DNA from: Chthoniobacterales bacterium
GTDB lineage: Bacteria > Verrucomicrobiota > Verrucomicrobiia > Chthoniobacterales > UBA10450
DNA length: 64,000 bases
Direction: 5' to 3'
Assembly (NCBI GenBank): GCA_013815325.1
Contig: JACDGM010000002.1
Coordinates: forward strand, 1-64,000
Positions within the stretch are counted from its first letter, which is position 1. Every line of letters begins with the position of its first letter. The notes under the pieces are model-generated. The model saw nothing but the letters and a program-made list of their open reading frames with translations, was not told where the DNA came from and made no database searches. The translations under genes and the position numbers were made by a program. Positions 9,416 to 18,623 of the stretch are shown piece after piece.

Positions 9416-10095
9416 CCGGCGTAGCCGATCGGGTCTTCGAGCCCGGCTTCGCGAAAACCTTTTAAGCGCAACTGGCAGGAATCGCAGGCGCCGCAAGCGC
9501 GGCCGTCCGCGGCCGGATCGTAGCAGCTATGCGTGAGCGAAAAATTTACGCCCAGCTCGAGGCCGCGGCGGATGATCTGCCCTTTCGTTAGGCTGATGAG
9601 CGGAGTGTGAACGCGAAACCGCGAACCTTCCACGCCGGCACGCGTGGCGAGGTTGGCCAGCTGCTCGAACACGTGAATGAACTCGGGCCGGCAATCCGGA
9701 TAACCGCTGTAATCGACCGCGTTCACGCCGAGAAAAATATCCGACGCCTCGAGAACTTCGGCCCAAGCCAGAGCGTAAGAGAGAAAAATCGTGTTTCGCG
9801 CCGGGACGTAGGTGATCGGAATGCCGGTCGTCATCTCTCCTGCGTCCCGATTTTTCGGAACTTCGATTTCAGCGGTGAGCGCCGACCCTCCGAAGAGCCG
9901 GAGATCGATCGCGGCGATGCGATGTTCGACCGCGCCTAACGATTGGGCGACGAGCCCGGCAGCGTTGAGTTCCTGGGCATGCCGCTGACCGTAGCGGAAG
10001 CTGAGCGCGTAACTCTCGAAGCCTTCGGCGCGCGCCAGTGCCAGTGTGACAGCGGAGTCGAGTCCGCCGCTCAGGAGCACGACCGCACGCTTCAT
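9412..10095 (-). CDS. queC: 7-cyano-7-deazaguanine synthase QueC
   Basis: Makes preQ0 from 7-carboxy-7-deazaguanine with ammonia and ATP in queuosine biosynthesis. The PP-loop is [17 protein letters not shown] at the N-terminus, and a C-terminal zinc site appears as HSCYDP...[14 protein letters not shown]. The start is set at the ATG of [11 protein letters not shown] (10095); the track ORF reads 31 residues too far upstream, into queF. ATGA overlaps join it to queF upstream and to the small membrane protein downstream. Confidence 0.96.
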   Translation of the reverse strand: MKRAVVLLSGGLDSAVTLALARAEGFESYALSFRYGQRHAQELNAAGLVAQSLGAVEHRIAAIDLRLFGGSALTAEIEVPKNRDAGEMTTGIPITYVPARNTIFLSYALAWAEVLEASDIFLGVNAVDYSGYPDCRPEFIHVFEQLANLATRAGVEGSRFRVHTPLISLTKGQIIRRGLELGVNFSLTHSCYDPAADGRACGACDSCQLRLKGFREAGLEDPIGYAG

Positions 10096-10505
10096 TCTAC
10101 CGGGTCGGGAAACTTCGCCGTCACGGTAAGCGCGATGCCGCCGCGCAAGGCGAACTCGGCTTTGATGAGCATCTCCCGCGGCCGGCACGCCCTAACGAGA
10201 TCATCCAGAATGCGGTTGGTGACCTTTTCGTTAAAAGCCTTTTCGTTGCGGTAGGAAGCGAGATAGAACTTGAGCGACTTCGTTTCGAGGCAGTGCTGCG
10301 CGGGCACGTAGTCGATCGTGATCTCGGCGAAATCCGCCTGACCAGTGATCGGACAGAGTGAGGTGAAATCGGCGGAGTGAAACTGAATCCAGTAGGGGCG
10401 TTGTGACGGGTTTTCGAAGGTCTCGAGCGTTTTGGCAGAGGGCTCCGCAGGAAGCTTGTTTTCACTTTTGCCCAGCAGCTTCAAACCTTTTCTGCGCTTA
10501 CCCAT
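10092..10505 (-). CDS. queF: NADPH-dependent 7-cyano-7-deazaguanine reductase QueF
   Basis: Reduces the preQ0 nitrile to preQ1, the step after QueC. It is 137 residues, matching the short unimodular QueF type. The active-site region [21 protein letters not shown] holds the covalent Cys and the catalytic Asp, and [17 protein letters not shown] is the conserved substrate Glu segment. It is first gene of the queF-queC-small-ORF operon, with an ATGA overlap into queC. Confidence 0.96.
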   Translation of the reverse strand: MGKRRKGLKLLGKSENKLPAEPSAKTLETFENPSQRPYWIQFHSADFTSLCPITGQADFAEITIDYVPAQHCLETKSLKFYLASYRNEKAFNEKVTNRILDDLVRACRPREMLIKAEFALRGGIALTVTAKFPDPVE

Positions 10506-10604
10506 GCGCCAGTAAACGGGGTTCCCCTCTGTGGTTCAATTGTTTTCGCCCGGCCTGCGGAGAGGGACGGCCGAGAAAAGCAGGAACGCGATTCAGCGGA
10601 GCAC

Positions 10605-10722
10605 TGTCATCCCGAGCGGAGCAGAGCGAAGTCGAGGGATCTCGCGGAGTCTGCTTCGGGTGGGCACGTCTTTGGTTGCCCGTGAAGTCCCTCGACTCCG
10701 CTTCACTCCGCTCGGGATGACA
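10605..10722. repeat. palindromic repeat family B, copy 1
   Basis: 118 bp element bounded by TGTCATCCCGAGCGGAGC and its complement CTCCGCTCGGGATGACA, with a second inner match TCGAGGGA / TCCCTCGA. It is non-coding, upstream of queF and downstream of the convergent-side 10739 gene. Two relatives occur at 21926 and 25079. Confidence 0.85.
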
Positions 10723-10738
10723 AGTCGGGAGCGGCTCG

Positions 10739-11602
10739 TTAGTCCGGATGCTGCAGCATCGGGTCGGCCAGCGCCCGCTCGCGGTCGCCGAGCTTGTGAT
10801 AGTTCCAATAATCGACCTTCAAACTCCGCTTCAGTTTCAGGTGACTCCCGTCCGCGGCATGCCATTCACGCAGGAGGTGCGGGAAATCGCGATCGAGCAC
10901 GAACTCGTCCGAGCCGCGATCGTGTTTCACTGTGACGGTGATGAACTTTTCTCCGGTTTTGAATGCCACCTGCGCCGGTTTCCAGATGAGCTTGTCTTTT
11001 TTCGAATTGATGATCGTCGGCGCGAGCTGAATCTGGAAGGCGCCGCTCGGTTTTGAGAAATCGATCGTGCGGACGCGGAGCGGCAATTCGTCGTAAAAGA
11101 ATCCGTTAGGCGGAAGCGTCACCTGCTCGCTGCCATCGGCCATCCCGTCCCAATAGGTGTGCCATTGGCAGGCGAACTCTTCGCCGCTGCGCCGCCCTTC
11201 CTTGAAGGTGTTGCCGCAGCTGTCGTTGCTCGTTAGGGAAAACTTCGCGAGGCGCGCGTTATCGGCCCGCCAGAAATTTGAGTGCATCTGTTGATAGACG
11301 TAGAGGCCAGTCGGGACGTGCAGGATCTGGTTCATCTTCAAGACCTGCACGACGCCCGGGCGCTGCCAGTCATCGGCTTTGACGAGCTGCTGCAAGTCGA
11401 ACGGTTCGCGGACGAGGATGTGGAGCACCTCGGTCTGACGCGCCTGCCCGTAGCGGACGATCTGCGCGTCGTAAATATCGAACTCAGCTTTGCCGTCGTT
11501 CCAGTAACTGCTGTTCTGCACGAAGCTGGGAGTGAACTGGGCGAAGACGCCGCTGATCGCGCCGCCGAGGAAGAGGATCGCGACGCAGATTGATTTCCTC
11601 AT
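10739..11602 (-). CDS. secreted protein of unknown function
   Basis: 287 residues with a clear signal peptide (MRKSICVAILFLGGAISGVFAQ). The mature part, starting FTPSFVQNSSYWNDGKAEFDIYDAQIV, is rich in beta-type and aromatic segments, with two cysteines (DSCGNTF and EFACQWHTYW) that could pair in the periplasm. I do not recognise the domain. It is a single gene, with repeat family B copy 1 directly downstream. Confidence 0.8.
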   Translation of the reverse strand: MRKSICVAILFLGGAISGVFAQFTPSFVQNSSYWNDGKAEFDIYDAQIVRYGQARQTEVLHILVREPFDLQQLVKADDWQRPGVVQVLKMNQILHVPTGLYVYQQMHSNFWRADNARLAKFSLTSNDSCGNTFKEGRRSGEEFACQWHTYWDGMADGSEQVTLPPNGFFYDELPLRVRTIDFSKPSGAFQIQLAPTIINSKKDKLIWKPAQVAFKTGEKFITVTVKHDRGSDEFVLDRDFPHLLREWHAADGSHLKLKRSLKVDYWNYHKLGDRERALADPMLQHPD

Positions 11603-11674
11603 GATTGACGCCTAACCGGCACCGCCAGTTTCCAGCTTGCGCCCCCCCATCGCAAGCCGGATGCTCGCGCGACG

Positions 11675-12061
11675 ATGGAACCAGCGGCCGAACAAAGTCG
11701 GAGCGGCGTCGCGCAGACCGGCGTCATCGATTTTTTTGCGCACGACACGAGAGCCGACGAGTTGCTCCTCGCGATGTTCGAAGCGCGACCGTGGGATGAT
11801 TCCGACCTCCAGCTTTTTCAGCTCCAGGAAAAATTCAACGCTTACGTTTCTTTCCTGCTCGATGGCGAACTGGCGGAGGCGCATCCGGAGCTAACCGGGA
11901 AAAATGCGCGCATCGAGCTGCGGTGCGCGACGATGCCGGAAGGCCGCGCACTCGACTTGCTAAGCGCGATTCACGACCAGCTCGCGCTCCAGGAAATTCG
12001 TCTCGAAGTGATCGCTGGAAACGAAGGCGGCGGCTGCGACGGGGACTGCTCTTGTCACTGA
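11675..12061 (+). CDS. DUF6572-type protein
   Basis: 128 residues. The core VIDFFAHDTRADELLLAMFEARPWDDSDLQLFQLQEKFNAYVSFLLDGELAEAHPEL followed by IELRCATMPEG matches my memory of the DUF6572 family, of unknown function. The C-terminus ends in a Gly/Cys/His cluster (GGGCDGDCSCH) that could bind a metal; this is inference. It is cytosolic by lack of a signal. The start at 11675 keeps the conserved core intact. Confidence 0.75.
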   Translation: MEPAAEQSRSGVAQTGVIDFFAHDTRADELLLAMFEARPWDDSDLQLFQLQEKFNAYVSFLLDGELAEAHPELTGKNARIELRCATMPEGRALDLLSAIHDQLALQEIRLEVIAGNEGGGCDGDCSCH

Positions 12062-12367
12062 TCGAGAGGAGAGCGAGCCGCGGTCTTATTCTCGACCGCC
12101 TGCCCATGTCGCGGTCTCAAACCGCATCGCCGCATTCCGACCGCTACAGCACGGACATGCCCCGCGCAAAACCCCGTCGCAACGGTGGAAGAAAAGCTTG
12201 CACTCAACGTGATCGGACGGATAACTGGGGCAGATTTCAACACGCTCGAGAAACGGCTGCGGGCTTGCGGGCTCTCTAAGTTTGTCGGGTATCGTAACGG
12301 ATGCGAAGCAACGGCCGGGCTTTCAAATCTGCGGTGAACTTTGCGGCTGACACAGCCGCCGCGACAG
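12062..12367. other. gap without a confident gene
   Basis: About 300 bp between the DUF6572 gene and the acyltransferase. It holds short open frames without recognisable content and a GC-rich stretch (CGGTCTCAAACCGCATCG) that looks like a decayed inverted repeat. I see no RNA gene. Confidence 0.5.
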
Positions 12368-12937
12368 ATGCTGGACGTCGAACAGAACCGCCACGCGCAG
12401 AAGTATTCGCCTAACGAGATGCGGCGACGCGTCTGTTGGATGCTGCTCCAGCCGCTCTTCCGGTTCAGTCCGCGGCCTTGTTTCGCCTGGCGTAATTTTT
12501 TGCTGCGGTTGCTCGGCGCGCAGGTCGGCCGCGATGTGCATATCTACAATTCGGCCACGATTTATTATCCTTGGGAGCTCGTCGCGGGTGATGAATGCGC
12601 GATTGGGGAGCAGGCGTTCATCTATAATCTCGGGCGGGTGACGATCGGCGCGCGCGCGACAGTCTCGCATCGGGCGCATCTTTGCGCGGGCACGCATGAT
12701 TATACGCAGTTGCACTTCCCGTTGTTGAGGCCGCCGATTGTCATTGGCGAGCGGGCCTGGATCTGTGCCGAGGCTTTTGTCGGCCCCGGAGTTACGGTCG
12801 GCGAGGGGGCGATCGTCGGCGCTGGCGCGGTGGCGATGACGGACGTGGAGCCGTGGATGATCGCCGTCGGCAATCCCGCCCGCGCAATCAAACGGCGCGA
12901 GGAAAGCGAAGGCGCAAGGATGAAGGCCGAAGGATGA
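12368..12937 (+). CDS. WcaF-like hexapeptide acetyltransferase
   Basis: Left-handed beta-helix acyltransferase of the colanic-acid WcaF type, expected to O-acetylate a surface polysaccharide or its precursor. Hexapeptide turns are visible as VGRDVHIYNSATI, IGEQAFIYNLGRVTIGARATVSHRAHLCAGTHDY and VTVGEGAIVGAGAVAMTDVEPWMIAVGNPARAIKRR. HDY provides the usual catalytic His region. The ATG at 12368 is preferred over the TTG at 12341. It is the first of three polysaccharide genes on this strand. Confidence 0.88.
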   Translation: MLDVEQNRHAQKYSPNEMRRRVCWMLLQPLFRFSPRPCFAWRNFLLRLLGAQVGRDVHIYNSATIYYPWELVAGDECAIGEQAFIYNLGRVTIGARATVSHRAHLCAGTHDYTQLHFPLLRPPIVIGERAWICAEAFVGPGVTVGEGAIVGAGAVAMTDVEPWMIAVGNPARAIKRREESEGARMKAEG

Positions 12938-13020
12938 AGGCGGAAAATGAAGAATGCCTCTCACCTTAATCCTCTCTCTGTCAGATGGAGTGAGTCGGAG
13001 GTCCCGAAAAAGCGGATGAG

Positions 13021-13914
13021 GTGGCTAGGGTGAACGAGTCCACAGCTTTATCCTTGTCGGTGTTGATCCCGGTAAAGAATGACGCCGACAATCTGCGCGA
13101 GTGCCTGCCGACGGTGGCGTTTGCCGCGGAGATCGTGGTCGTGGATTCGGCGAGCACTGATGGTACGGCGCAGTGCGCGCAAGCCGCCGGCGCGCGGGTC
13201 GTGCAATTCGAGTGGAATGGCAATTTCCCGCGAAAGAAAAACTGGGCGCTCGAGAATATGGAGTGGCGGCATGAATGGGTGCTGATCGTCGATGCGGATG
13301 AGCGTATTACGCCGGAGCTGGAGCGCGAGATTCGTTCGGCGATTCAGAGGAAAGATGTCGACGGCTTCTACCTCAACCGCCGGTTCTGGTTCCTCGGTGG
13401 CTGGATCAATCATTGCGGGTATTTCCCGAGCTGGAACCTGCGCTTGTTCAAACATCGAAAGGGACGTTATGAGAAAATGGAGGCGGGTGGCGGCGCGGGC
13501 TCAGGGGACAATGAGGTTCACGAACACGTGCTGCTCAAGGGGCGGGCCGAGTATCTCGCCGCCCCGATGGAACATTACGCGTTTCCGGATATCGCCACGT
13601 TTGTCGAGAAGCATATTCGGTACGCCACCTGGGAAGCGGTGGTGCGCGGGCAATTTACATCGATAGGCGCGGAAAGGATGCGCGGTTCGCCTTTTGGTAA
13701 CGCGCTGCAGCGCAGGCGATGGTTAAAGCGGGTGACGCTGCGGATGCCATTCCGACCTACGCTGCGGTTCCTCTACGGTTATGTGGTTAAACAAGGATAT
13801 CGCGATGGCTACCGAGGTTGGGTCTTATGCCGTTTGTTGGCGTGGTATGAGTCATTGATCGTGGCGAAAATATGGGAGCGACGGAGAGAGCGGGGAATGT
13901 CTGCCGCTACCTGA
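13021..13914 (+). CDS. family 2 glycosyltransferase (WaaE/KdtX-like)
   Basis: GT-A inverting glycosyltransferase acting on lipopolysaccharide core or exopolysaccharide. The 297 residues start at a GTG. The nucleotide-binding start is LSVLIPVKNDADNLRECLPTV, the DXD motif is VLIVDADERITPE, and the family features NFPRKKNWAL and PSWNLRLFKHRKGRYE follow, as in WaaE/KdtX-type enzymes. A GTG nine bases further in is an equal start candidate. The gene contains no CCTAACGA copy, unlike most neighbours. Confidence 0.9.
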   Translation: MARVNESTALSLSVLIPVKNDADNLRECLPTVAFAAEIVVVDSASTDGTAQCAQAAGARVVQFEWNGNFPRKKNWALENMEWRHEWVLIVDADERITPELEREIRSAIQRKDVDGFYLNRRFWFLGGWINHCGYFPSWNLRLFKHRKGRYEKMEAGGGAGSGDNEVHEHVLLKGRAEYLAAPMEHYAFPDIATFVEKHIRYATWEAVVRGQFTSIGAERMRGSPFGNALQRRRWLKRVTLRMPFRPTLRFLYGYVVKQGYRDGYRGWVLCRLLAWYESLIVAKIWERRRERGMSAAT

Positions 13915-13958
13915 GAGCTTCATCGCCGTCATCTGAGCTTTGGCGTCTGACTCTGCTT

Positions 13959-13975
13959 GCGGGCGACACGCCCGC
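13959..13975. terminator. short GC hairpin between polysaccharide genes
   Basis: GCGGGCG-ACA-CGCCCGC, a perfect 7-bp stem with a 3-base loop just after the GT2 gene. It has no T-run, so it may be a pause site or a remnant of a dispersed repeat rather than a working terminator. Confidence 0.35.
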
Positions 13976-14034
13976 CTCTACAGTGCAAAATAAGGCCTCA
14001 CAGTTTTGCCTGACGAGCGAATACCGACTCCCTC

Positions 14035-15558
14035 ATGGCTAACGACAAATTTGTTTCCACATTGCGTCTGGGTTTCCGGCTTCGCAACGAGCCTCTCGCA
14101 GACCATGCCGGCCGAGTAGAAGCGGCGGCAAGAAGACCGAGGCCGCGCCGGCGAAGCCTGCTCGCCCGGGCTTCGGATCAGGAATGGTCGGCTACGGCGT
14201 TTTTGGTCCTGCTCGATGTAGCCGGATGGTTCATTGTCTACGGGTTCACCAGTTTCGTCCGCGGCGACGCGTATTATTCATCGCCCTTCGTTTTCCTGGT
14301 GATCGATCTGCTTCAGGTGACGGTGATCGTGATGGCGCTGTTTGCCGTCGGCGGTTATGACCGCAGTACCGAAACCCGCAGCCTGGTCTACGCGACCGAG
14401 CATCTCCTGGCCATCATCGTGGCAGCGGTGGTAAGCAGTGCGGTAATATACTCCGCCGCCACTTACGATCAGACGATGAAGCCGAGCCGCGGGGTTATTC
14501 TGGTGAGCTTCATTATTTTTCTGCCGGTCTCGTTGGAATACCGGCGGTGGCTTCGCGGCCGCGTCGTTGCGACGATCGCGGAGCGCGCCTTCCTCGTGAT
14601 CGGGAGCGGCGAGTTGGCGCAGCGTTTTTATCAAGCTTATAAAAACTCACCCAATCGGCAGCGTCTCGAGTTCGTCGATGTGCAGCACGAGCGCATCGGG
14701 GGCCACATCGCCGGGACGGGGTCGCCCATCGTCGAGGGCGACATTGAGACGAAGCTAGGGCGGATGGGGGGTAACTACAGCGGCGTCATTCTGGCCGACC
14801 GGATCGATCTTATCCCGCCCGCGCTGGTCGAGCGCCTGGTGCGGACGCAGTTTCAAAAGACGCGGGTTTATTCGATCGAGTCGTTTTATGAGTCGCAGTG
14901 GCGTTATGTGCCGGTGGATGTGATCGATCAGGTCTGGCCCTTGCAGGCCGGTTTCCAATTGGCGCGCAACTCGCCTTATCACTATCTCAAACGCCTCTGC
15001 GACCTGCTTGGATCGATCAGCGGTCTCATCCTTTTCCTGCCGGTCCTGGCGCTCTGCGCCGCGCTCGTCTGGCTGGAGAGTGGCCGGCCGATCCTTTATT
15101 GTCAGAACCGAGTTGGGCGCGGCGGCGGAGAGTTTACTCTCTACAAGCTCCGCACGATGCGGGCGCGCGAGGAGGACGACTCGGATGATATCTACACCCG
15201 CAAGGATGACCCGAGGATTACGCGGGTCGGGCGTTGGCTGCGCAAGTTGCGGCTCGATGAGCTGCCGCAACTCTGGAACGTTTGCTCCGGCGAGATGAGC
15301 CTGATTGGGCCGCGCGCGGAATGGACGAAATGCGCGAACCGATATGAGAAGCAGATTCCATTTTACCATTTCCGGCATCTGGTCAAGCCGGGCATCACGG
15401 GGTGGGCGCAGGTAAATTATCCCTATGGGGAGAGCGATCAGGACGCGATCGAGAAGCTGAAGTTCGATCTCTATTATATCCGTCGCTACTCACTCCAGCT
15501 CGATGCCATGATCGCGCTCAAAACCGTGCATGTGATGCTGTTTGGCGGAGGACGCTAG
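14035..15558 (+). CDS. polyprenyl-phosphate sugar-1-phosphate transferase (WbaP/WcaJ type)
   Basis: Initiates polysaccharide repeat-unit assembly by moving a sugar-1-phosphate onto undecaprenyl phosphate. The 507 residues comprise an N-terminal block of about four membrane helices, a CoA-binding-like domain and a C-terminal bacterial sugar transferase domain. The last domain carries [65 protein letters not shown] and a C-terminal [16 protein letters not shown]. All match the family. It follows the GT2 and acyltransferase genes and supports an exopolysaccharide locus. Confidence 0.93.
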   Translation: MANDKFVSTLRLGFRLRNEPLADHAGRVEAAARRPRPRRRSLLARASDQEWSATAFLVLLDVAGWFIVYGFTSFVRGDAYYSSPFVFLVIDLLQVTVIVMALFAVGGYDRSTETRSLVYATEHLLAIIVAAVVSSAVIYSAATYDQTMKPSRGVILVSFIIFLPVSLEYRRWLRGRVVATIAERAFLVIGSGELAQRFYQAYKNSPNRQRLEFVDVQHERIGGHIAGTGSPIVEGDIETKLGRMGGNYSGVILADRIDLIPPALVERLVRTQFQKTRVYSIESFYESQWRYVPVDVIDQVWPLQAGFQLARNSPYHYLKRLCDLLGSISGLILFLPVLALCAALVWLESGRPILYCQNRVGRGGGEFTLYKLRTMRAREEDDSDDIYTRKDDPRITRVGRWLRKLRLDELPQLWNVCSGEMSLIGPRAEWTKCANRYEKQIPFYHFRHLVKPGITGWAQVNYPYGESDQDAIEKLKFDLYYIRRYSLQLDAMIALKTVHVMLFGGGR

Positions 15559-15754
15559 GCGGTCACGCCAAAACCCGAAAGGCAATCGCTCACCGGCACC
15601 CCTTCGTTATCGAGCCGAATGGTTTGGTGTGGTCCGGTCCCGATGCTCCACCACTCGACAGATCGTGCGCTCCGGGGTGGCAAAGACCCACAACTGCGCA
15701 CGCGACGCTAAACAGATGCCTGCGCAGACCGAAGCGTCTACAGTCGCAACCTCG

Positions 15755-18559
15755 TCAGCGCGGCGGAAATTCGAACTCGGCTCGCTTTTTGTCTTTCGAC
15801 ATCGTTAGGTAAGCGCTGAAATTCGAGCCCCGCTTTGAGACGAAGCCTTCGATTAAACCGGTCTTGCCTAACTCCACCAAACGCTCCGCCTCCTCGGCGG
15901 GAATTTCCCTGCCGCAGAGGTTGCGCTTCAGTTGAAAGACGACCCGTGGCGAGCCATCCGCCTGCGGCTTCGCCACGATGAAGGCATCATCCGTTTGATA
16001 AAGATCGCCGTCGTGAATTCTGCTTTCGCTCAGCTTCAGCGCTTTCGTTAGGTCAAGCAGCGCCTTCGCCTTGCGTGGCGCGCCGTGGCCATTTTTGCCG
16101 GCGCCTTCGCGCGGCTTTCGCGGGGGAAATTCCCAGTTGATCTTGGGACCTTGCCTAACGAGAAAAGCATCAAAAGGCCGGCCTTTCTTCGAGGTGAATT
16201 TCTCGATCAAGTCGGTTTTGCCGCGCGTCACCAGCTCGATCGCCCGCTCCCGCGTGATCTCTTTCTGGCACATCAAGCGGCCGACCTTGAATGTCTCCTT
16301 CCAATCGCCCCCCGCGCGCTCACGCAGGACGTAGCTGGTCGGCGCTTCGCACAGCTCCGCGCCGGTGGTGGGATCTGTCCAGAAGGGCACGAGCGTGCTC
16401 ATGTCCACTTTGTTGCCGAAATCCAACTCCGCTTTCTTGCGGCCGGGATTTTTCTCGTCGTTGACGATTTTGATTTTCGAGGGAAAACGATTGCCCGTTT
16501 TCGCGGAAACGAATCCATCGAGCGGGCCGATCTCGCCACGCGCGACGAGGTCGCGCGCTTCCGCTTCCTCTATCTTGCGACCGCTCATGACCTTGTAGAT
16601 CATGAGGATACCGTCCTGCGATTTGAAGCCGCGCAAGGTCTCGACCATCGGCTGCTTGTCAGTGGGCGATATGATGTCTGTCAGGCGCGAACTGGAGTCG
16701 TCCTCTTCGAAATTTTTCGTCCGAGCGACGATGCCTTTCGTAACCTCGACAATCTCCGACATAAAGTCGCGCCGCTGAAATTTGCCCTGCTCCATCTGGC
16801 GCAGCTTGTATTCCCACTCACCGGTCATGTCCGGTTTCGTTAGGGCATCGGCCTGGACCGCGGAGAGAAACTGGAGGAGCGATTCCGCCTTCGTCGTCGG
16901 CACCAGCTCGCGCTGATTTCGCTCCAGGTATTTTTGATTGATCAAGCCGTCGATCGTGTCGGCCCGCGTCGCCGGCGTGCCGAGGCCGCGCTCTTTCATG
17001 GCTTCCGCCATTTCCTCGTCGTCGACCAGTTTGCCGGCGCGCTCCATCGCGGAGAGGAGCGTCGCTTCGGTGTAGCGCGGAGGCGGCCTGGTCGTTTCGG
17101 CGTGGAGTTCGGCGGAAAGCGTTTTGGCCTGAGCGTTGTCTTCGTTCGTTAGGGCAGGCAACGCTTGCGCGTCGGCGGAATCATCGACCGTGGTCTTGCC
17201 GTAAACCGCGAGCCAGCCGGCCGAGGTGAGGACTTTGCCCTCGGTCTTGAAATCATGCGCGGGCGCGACGGTGCTGATGCGCGTGGTGACGTCGAATTCC
17301 GCCGCCGGAAAAAACGTGGCGACGAAACGGCGCGCGATCATGTCGTAAATCCGGCTCTCCATTTCATCGAGATTCTTCGGCTCGGTGCCGGTCGGGATGA
17401 TGGCGAAGTGATCGGAGATTTGCGCGTTGTTGAAAATGCGTTTGTTCTGCCGCACCCAACCGTTGTCGAGAGCGGTCCGGCCGTGCTTTGCCAAGTCGCC
17501 CCCGAGGTTGCCTAACGTTTGCCGGCAGGTGGCGATGTAGTCCTCCGGGAGCGCGCGCGAATCGGTCCGCGGATAGGTGATGACTTTGTGGCGTTCGTAA
17601 AGCGCCTGGGCGATCTGGAGGGTGCGCTTGGCCGACAGGCTGAAGCGGCCGTTCGCTTCCCGTTGCAAAGTGGTGAGATCGTAGAGACGCGGCGAAGCCT
17701 GGCTGGATGATTTTTTCTCTTCGCGGACCTTCGCCAGCGGCTGGCCCCGGCAGGCGGCGAGAGCGGCTTCCGCGATCGCTTTCTCCCAGACCCGATCGAC
17801 GCGGTCGTGCTCGTCGTTCGCGTTCTTCTTAAAGTCCGGCCGCTGATAAACCCCTTCATAGGCGCCTTTCGCGACCCCGAATTTTGCAGTCACGCGCCAG
17901 TAAGCGCGCGGTCTGAAATTGCGGATTTCCAGCTCTCGATTGAAGACAATCGCGAGAGTAGGTGTTTGCACGCGACCAACGCTGGCGACGTTGCCGGCGC
18001 GTGAGCCAAAGATGCGTTTCGTTAGGGCGCGGGTGCCGTTGATCCCGATGAGCCAATCGCTCTCACTGCGGGAGCGCGCGGCGTCCGCAAGCCCGGCCAA
18101 TTGCTCACCGTCACGGAGTTTTTTGAATGCTTCGCGTATGCCTTCCGTGGTCATGGTCTGCATCCAGGCGCGTTTTACGGGGAGCTTTGACTTCGAAAGT
18201 TCGTAGAGGTTCCGGAAGATGAGCTCGCCTTCGCGGCCGGCGTCGCAGGCGTTTATCACCGTGTCGACGTCCTTGCGGTGGAGAAGTTTTTTTAGCTGCT
18301 CGTAGCGGCTCTTGGAATCGGCAATTGGCTTCAATCCGAATTTTTTCGGGATGATGGGAAGCGTCTCCAATCGCCAGTAGCCGTATTTCTTTTTGTCGAT
18401 GTCTTCGGGCATTTCCAACTCAACGACATGACCCACGGCCGAGGAGATGACGTATTGCTCGTTCTCGTAGTAGTCGCCCTTTTTCGGGACCTTGCCGAGA
18501 GCGTGGGCGAGGTCGCCGGCGACGCTGGGTTTCTCCGCGATGATGAGGGTTTTGGCCAT
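15755..18559 (-). CDS. topB: DNA topoisomerase III-type (type IA) enzyme
   Basis: Type IA topoisomerase that passes and decatenates single strands. It begins MAKTLIIAEKPSVAGDLAHALG (Toprim). The acidic DXE region is INACDAGREGELIFR, the DNA gate GRVQTPTLAIVFNRE, and the active-site Tyr lies in HKVITYPRTDSRALPEDY. The roughly 935 residues exceed classical TopB because the C-terminus carries several repeated Toprim-associated segments (FTSKKGRPFDAFLVR, GFVSKRGSNFSAYL). The start is at 18559, not the track's 18598. dprA ends 65 bp upstream and is probably in the same transcript. Confidence 0.94.
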   Translation of the reverse strand: MAKTLIIAEKPSVAGDLAHALGKVPKKGDYYENEQYVISSAVGHVVELEMPEDIDKKKYGYWRLETLPIIPKKFGLKPIADSKSRYEQLKKLLHRKDVDTVINACDAGREGELIFRNLYELSKSKLPVKRAWMQTMTTEGIREAFKKLRDGEQLAGLADAARSRSESDWLIGINGTRALTKRIFGSRAGNVASVGRVQTPTLAIVFNRELEIRNFRPRAYWRVTAKFGVAKGAYEGVYQRPDFKKNANDEHDRVDRVWEKAIAEAALAACRGQPLAKVREEKKSSSQASPRLYDLTTLQREANGRFSLSAKRTLQIAQALYERHKVITYPRTDSRALPEDYIATCRQTLGNLGGDLAKHGRTALDNGWVRQNKRIFNNAQISDHFAIIPTGTEPKNLDEMESRIYDMIARRFVATFFPAAEFDVTTRISTVAPAHDFKTEGKVLTSAGWLAVYGKTTVDDSADAQALPALTNEDNAQAKTLSAELHAETTRPPPRYTEATLLSAMERAGKLVDDEEMAEAMKERGLGTPATRADTIDGLINQKYLERNQRELVPTTKAESLLQFLSAVQADALTKPDMTGEWEYKLRQMEQGKFQRRDFMSEIVEVTKGIVARTKNFEEDDSSSRLTDIISPTDKQPMVETLRGFKSQDGILMIYKVMSGRKIEEAEARDLVARGEIGPLDGFVSAKTGNRFPSKIKIVNDEKNPGRKKAELDFGNKVDMSTLVPFWTDPTTGAELCEAPTSYVLRERAGGDWKETFKVGRLMCQKEITRERAIELVTRGKTDLIEKFTSKKGRPFDAFLVRQGPKINWEFPPRKPREGAGKNGHGAPRKAKALLDLTKALKLSESRIHDGDLYQTDDAFIVAKPQADGSPRVVFQLKRNLCGREIPAEEAERLVELGKTGLIEGFVSKRGSNFSAYLTMSKDKKRAEFEFPPR

Positions 18560-18623
18560 GAAGGGATGCCAACTAGACCTCGTTGGCGATCTTTGCAAGT
18601 CGGAGCAGCACGGAGCGTGCTCG

